Positions 49,432 through 50,331 of a stretch of DNA of 50,331 nucleotides are shown here, one piece after another. The stretch lies in assembly GCA_963529665.1 (NCBI GenBank), contig CAUSAG010000015.1, positions 1 to 50,331 on the forward strand. Direction: 5' to 3'. The notes beneath the pieces were generated by a model. The model was not told the DNA's origin. It did not search any database and saw only the letters and a program-made list of their open reading frames with translations. The translations under genes were made by a program, and so were the position numbers. Every line of letters starts with the position of its first letter. Position 1 is the first letter of the stretch. Source of the DNA: Kingella_B sp963529665 (GTDB taxonomy: Bacteria > Pseudomonadota > Gammaproteobacteria > Burkholderiales > Neisseriaceae).

Positions 49432-49698
49432 GATTGGCGTAAAAATTTGAAAAGAAAAAGCGATTGTATGTGCTTTGAAAGATGGGGAAAAGCAGATTTT
49501 GGGTTTCAGGCTGCCTCTGCGCTTGGCTACGGTGTGCGCAGCAAAGTTGCACACCTTGCGGATTGTTGCATTTGCCGTTTCAGACTGCCTGATAGGCAAA
49601 AAAATAACTCTTTGGGAAAGGAGACCAAAGAGTTATACAGGTTTAAATCAAACCAAAGGATTTACGAAAGGATACATGATGAAACTTGATGAAATTTT

Positions 49699-49775
49699 TG
49701 GCGCGGTGGACGGGGCTCGAACCCGCGACCACCGGCGTGACAGGCCGGTACTCTAACCAACTGAGCTACCACCGC
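49699..49775 (-). tRNA. tRNA-Asp (anticodon GTC)
   Basis: 77 bases including CCA. Acceptor arms GCGGTGG and CCACCGC pair, with discriminator G. The anticodon stem CCGGC/GCCGG encloses CTGTCAC, giving GTC. The T arm contains GTTCGAGCC. It is 36 bases downstream of tRNA-Val, so the two are probably co-transcribed. Confidence 0.96.
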
Positions 49776-49811
49776 GCATGACAACTGCCGTTAAAGCACC
49801 TGCCAAAAAAC

Positions 49812-49887
49812 TGGTGGGTGATGACGGAGTCGAACCGCCGACATTCTGCTTGTAAGGCAGACGCTCTACCAACTGAGCTAATCACCC
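49812..49887 (-). tRNA. tRNA-Val (anticodon TAC)
   Basis: 76 bases including CCA. Acceptor arms GGGTGAT and ATCACCC pair, with discriminator A. The anticodon stem CTGC/GCAG encloses the loop with TAC. The T loop GTTCGACTC is normal. Confidence 0.96.
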
Positions 49888-50015
49888 GCTTCGCCGTGTT
49901 GCGGAAGCACGGATTAAACCAGTTTTTCTTAACCCTTGCAAGGGCTTTGCTTGCGAATTTTTTACATTGGTTAATATTCGTTTGTTTATATTAGTAATTT
50001 TGTTACAAAGCGCTT

Positions 50016-50030
50016 TTCAGGCTGCCTGAA
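50016..50030. repeat. Palindromic uptake sequence in the tRNA-macA spacer
   Basis: TTCAGGCTGCCTGAA reads as a king-type DUS on one strand and a sim-type DUS on the other. Apart from this and the macA promoter, the spacer 49888-50165 shows nothing else; it is AT-rich. Confidence 0.7.
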
Positions 50031-50102
50031 AAATTGTGTAAACGTGTAAAGCGATTTTTCCTTGTTTTCAATTATTTGCCCGCAAGGCAAGCGCGTGACT
50101 GC

Positions 50103-50131
50103 TTGGATTTGGCAGGCTTATCCTTTATGAT
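50103..50131 (+). promoter_or_regulatory. Sigma-70-type promoter of macA
   Basis: TTGGAT (50103-50108) and TATGAT (50126-50131) with a 17-base spacer, about 35 bases before the macA start codon. Confidence 0.6.
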
Positions 50132-50165
50132 GCGCTGTCTTTATTTTCACGCTATACAAAAATCT

Positions 50166-50331
50166 ATGAAAAAAGTGATTAAATGGTGCGCCGCGTTACT
50201 GGTTTTGGGTGGTTTGGGTTGGTTTGGTTATCAAAAAATGCAGCCCAAAGATGAAACGACGTTCATCACCGAAGATGTGAAACGCGGCAAAATCGCGCAA
50301 ACGGTGTCAGCTACGGGCGAGATTGCGGCGA
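50166..50331 (+). CDS. macA: Efflux RND/MacA-type periplasmic adaptor subunit, N-terminal part
   Basis: The first 55 codons of a gene that runs off the window. A signal-anchor helix (MKKVIKWCAALLVLGGLGWF) is followed by TFITEDVKRGKIAQTVSATG, the classic start of the membrane-fusion-protein beta domain seen in MacA. MacA joins the MacB ABC transporter to an outer-membrane channel for export of macrolides, peptides or siderophore-like molecules. The subfamily call rests on this short segment and is therefore less certain than the adaptor call. Confidence 0.85.
   Translation, partial: MKKVIKWCAALLVLGGLGWFGYQKMQPKDETTFITEDVKRGKIAQTVSATGEIAA

Noticed and set aside
49475..49756. Open frame overlapping tRNA-Asp
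   Set aside because: It runs into the tRNA gene (the common GARTRDHRRDRPVL artefact of tRNA sequences) and is not a protein.
1..50331. Insertion sequence or transposase
   Set aside because: No transposase motif or terminal inverted repeats with target duplications were found; the repeated elements are DUS and small intergenic repeats.

Overview
This 50.3 kb window comes from a member of the Neisseriaceae, most likely a Kingella with a GC content in the low-to-mid fifties (K. oralis or K. denitrificans type). The main evidence is the very large number of 12-mers AGGCAGCCTGAA and their complement. That is the AG-kingDUS dialect of the DNA uptake sequence, and nearly every intergenic gap carries one or an inverted pair. 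The protein content agrees: NuoB, NuoC and NuoD are close to neisserial versions, and lptF/lptG, rsfS/rlmH, fba, mla genes and macA are all present.

Layout. 1-5.9 kb: end of yebC (minus), then lptF, lptG, rsfS, a TPR protein, rlmH and a TraB/GumN protein (plus). 6.0-7.7 kb: an unusual fusion of a PAP2 phosphatase with a squalene/phytoene-synthase-like domain, and tRNA-Leu(CAG) (both minus). 7.9-12.8 kb: tig, clpP, fba and an ankyrin protein (plus). 12.9-16.2 kb: ubiG and dsbB (minus), queC (plus), and an MFS transporter (minus). 16.5-36.7 kb: the complete set of 14 complex I genes nuoA-nuoN on the minus strand. 37.0-43.2 kb: two hemerythrins, a Gcr-type membrane protein, an RIC-like hemerythrin, a TlpA-like thioredoxin, a thioesterase and small hypotheticals. 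43.2-49.4 kb: the mla phospholipid-transport genes (mlaF, E, D, C, B, A order on minus). 49.7-49.9 kb: tRNA-Val(UAC) and tRNA-Asp(GUC). The window ends in the start of macA.

The most unusual feature is that two deeply conserved operons, nuo and mla, keep their ancestral order but are opened at many junctions by unrelated genes. In nuo there are eight: a GNAT acetyltransferase, an alpha/beta hydrolase, a DUF1643 protein, a small hypothetical, a secreted hypothetical, an EthD-like protein, a YciI-like protein and a large DUF262/DUF1524 (GmrSD-like) putative defence nuclease. In mla there are four mostly membrane or hypothetical genes. The inserted genes are generally bounded by uptake sequences.

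Two blocks of the nuo locus (about 23.4-24.4 kb and 34.5-36.7 kb) and the 29.5-29.8 kb spacer differ from their surroundings. They are rich in GGCC, which is rare elsewhere in the window, and carry other uptake-sequence dialects: AAGCAGCCTGCA (king3 type), AGGCCGTCTGAA (Neisseria type) and Eikenella-like variants. The spacer also holds a pair of neisserial dRS3-like repeats. I read this as a mosaic built by natural transformation between related genera. All gene calls were made by reading translations and motifs; no database search was run.
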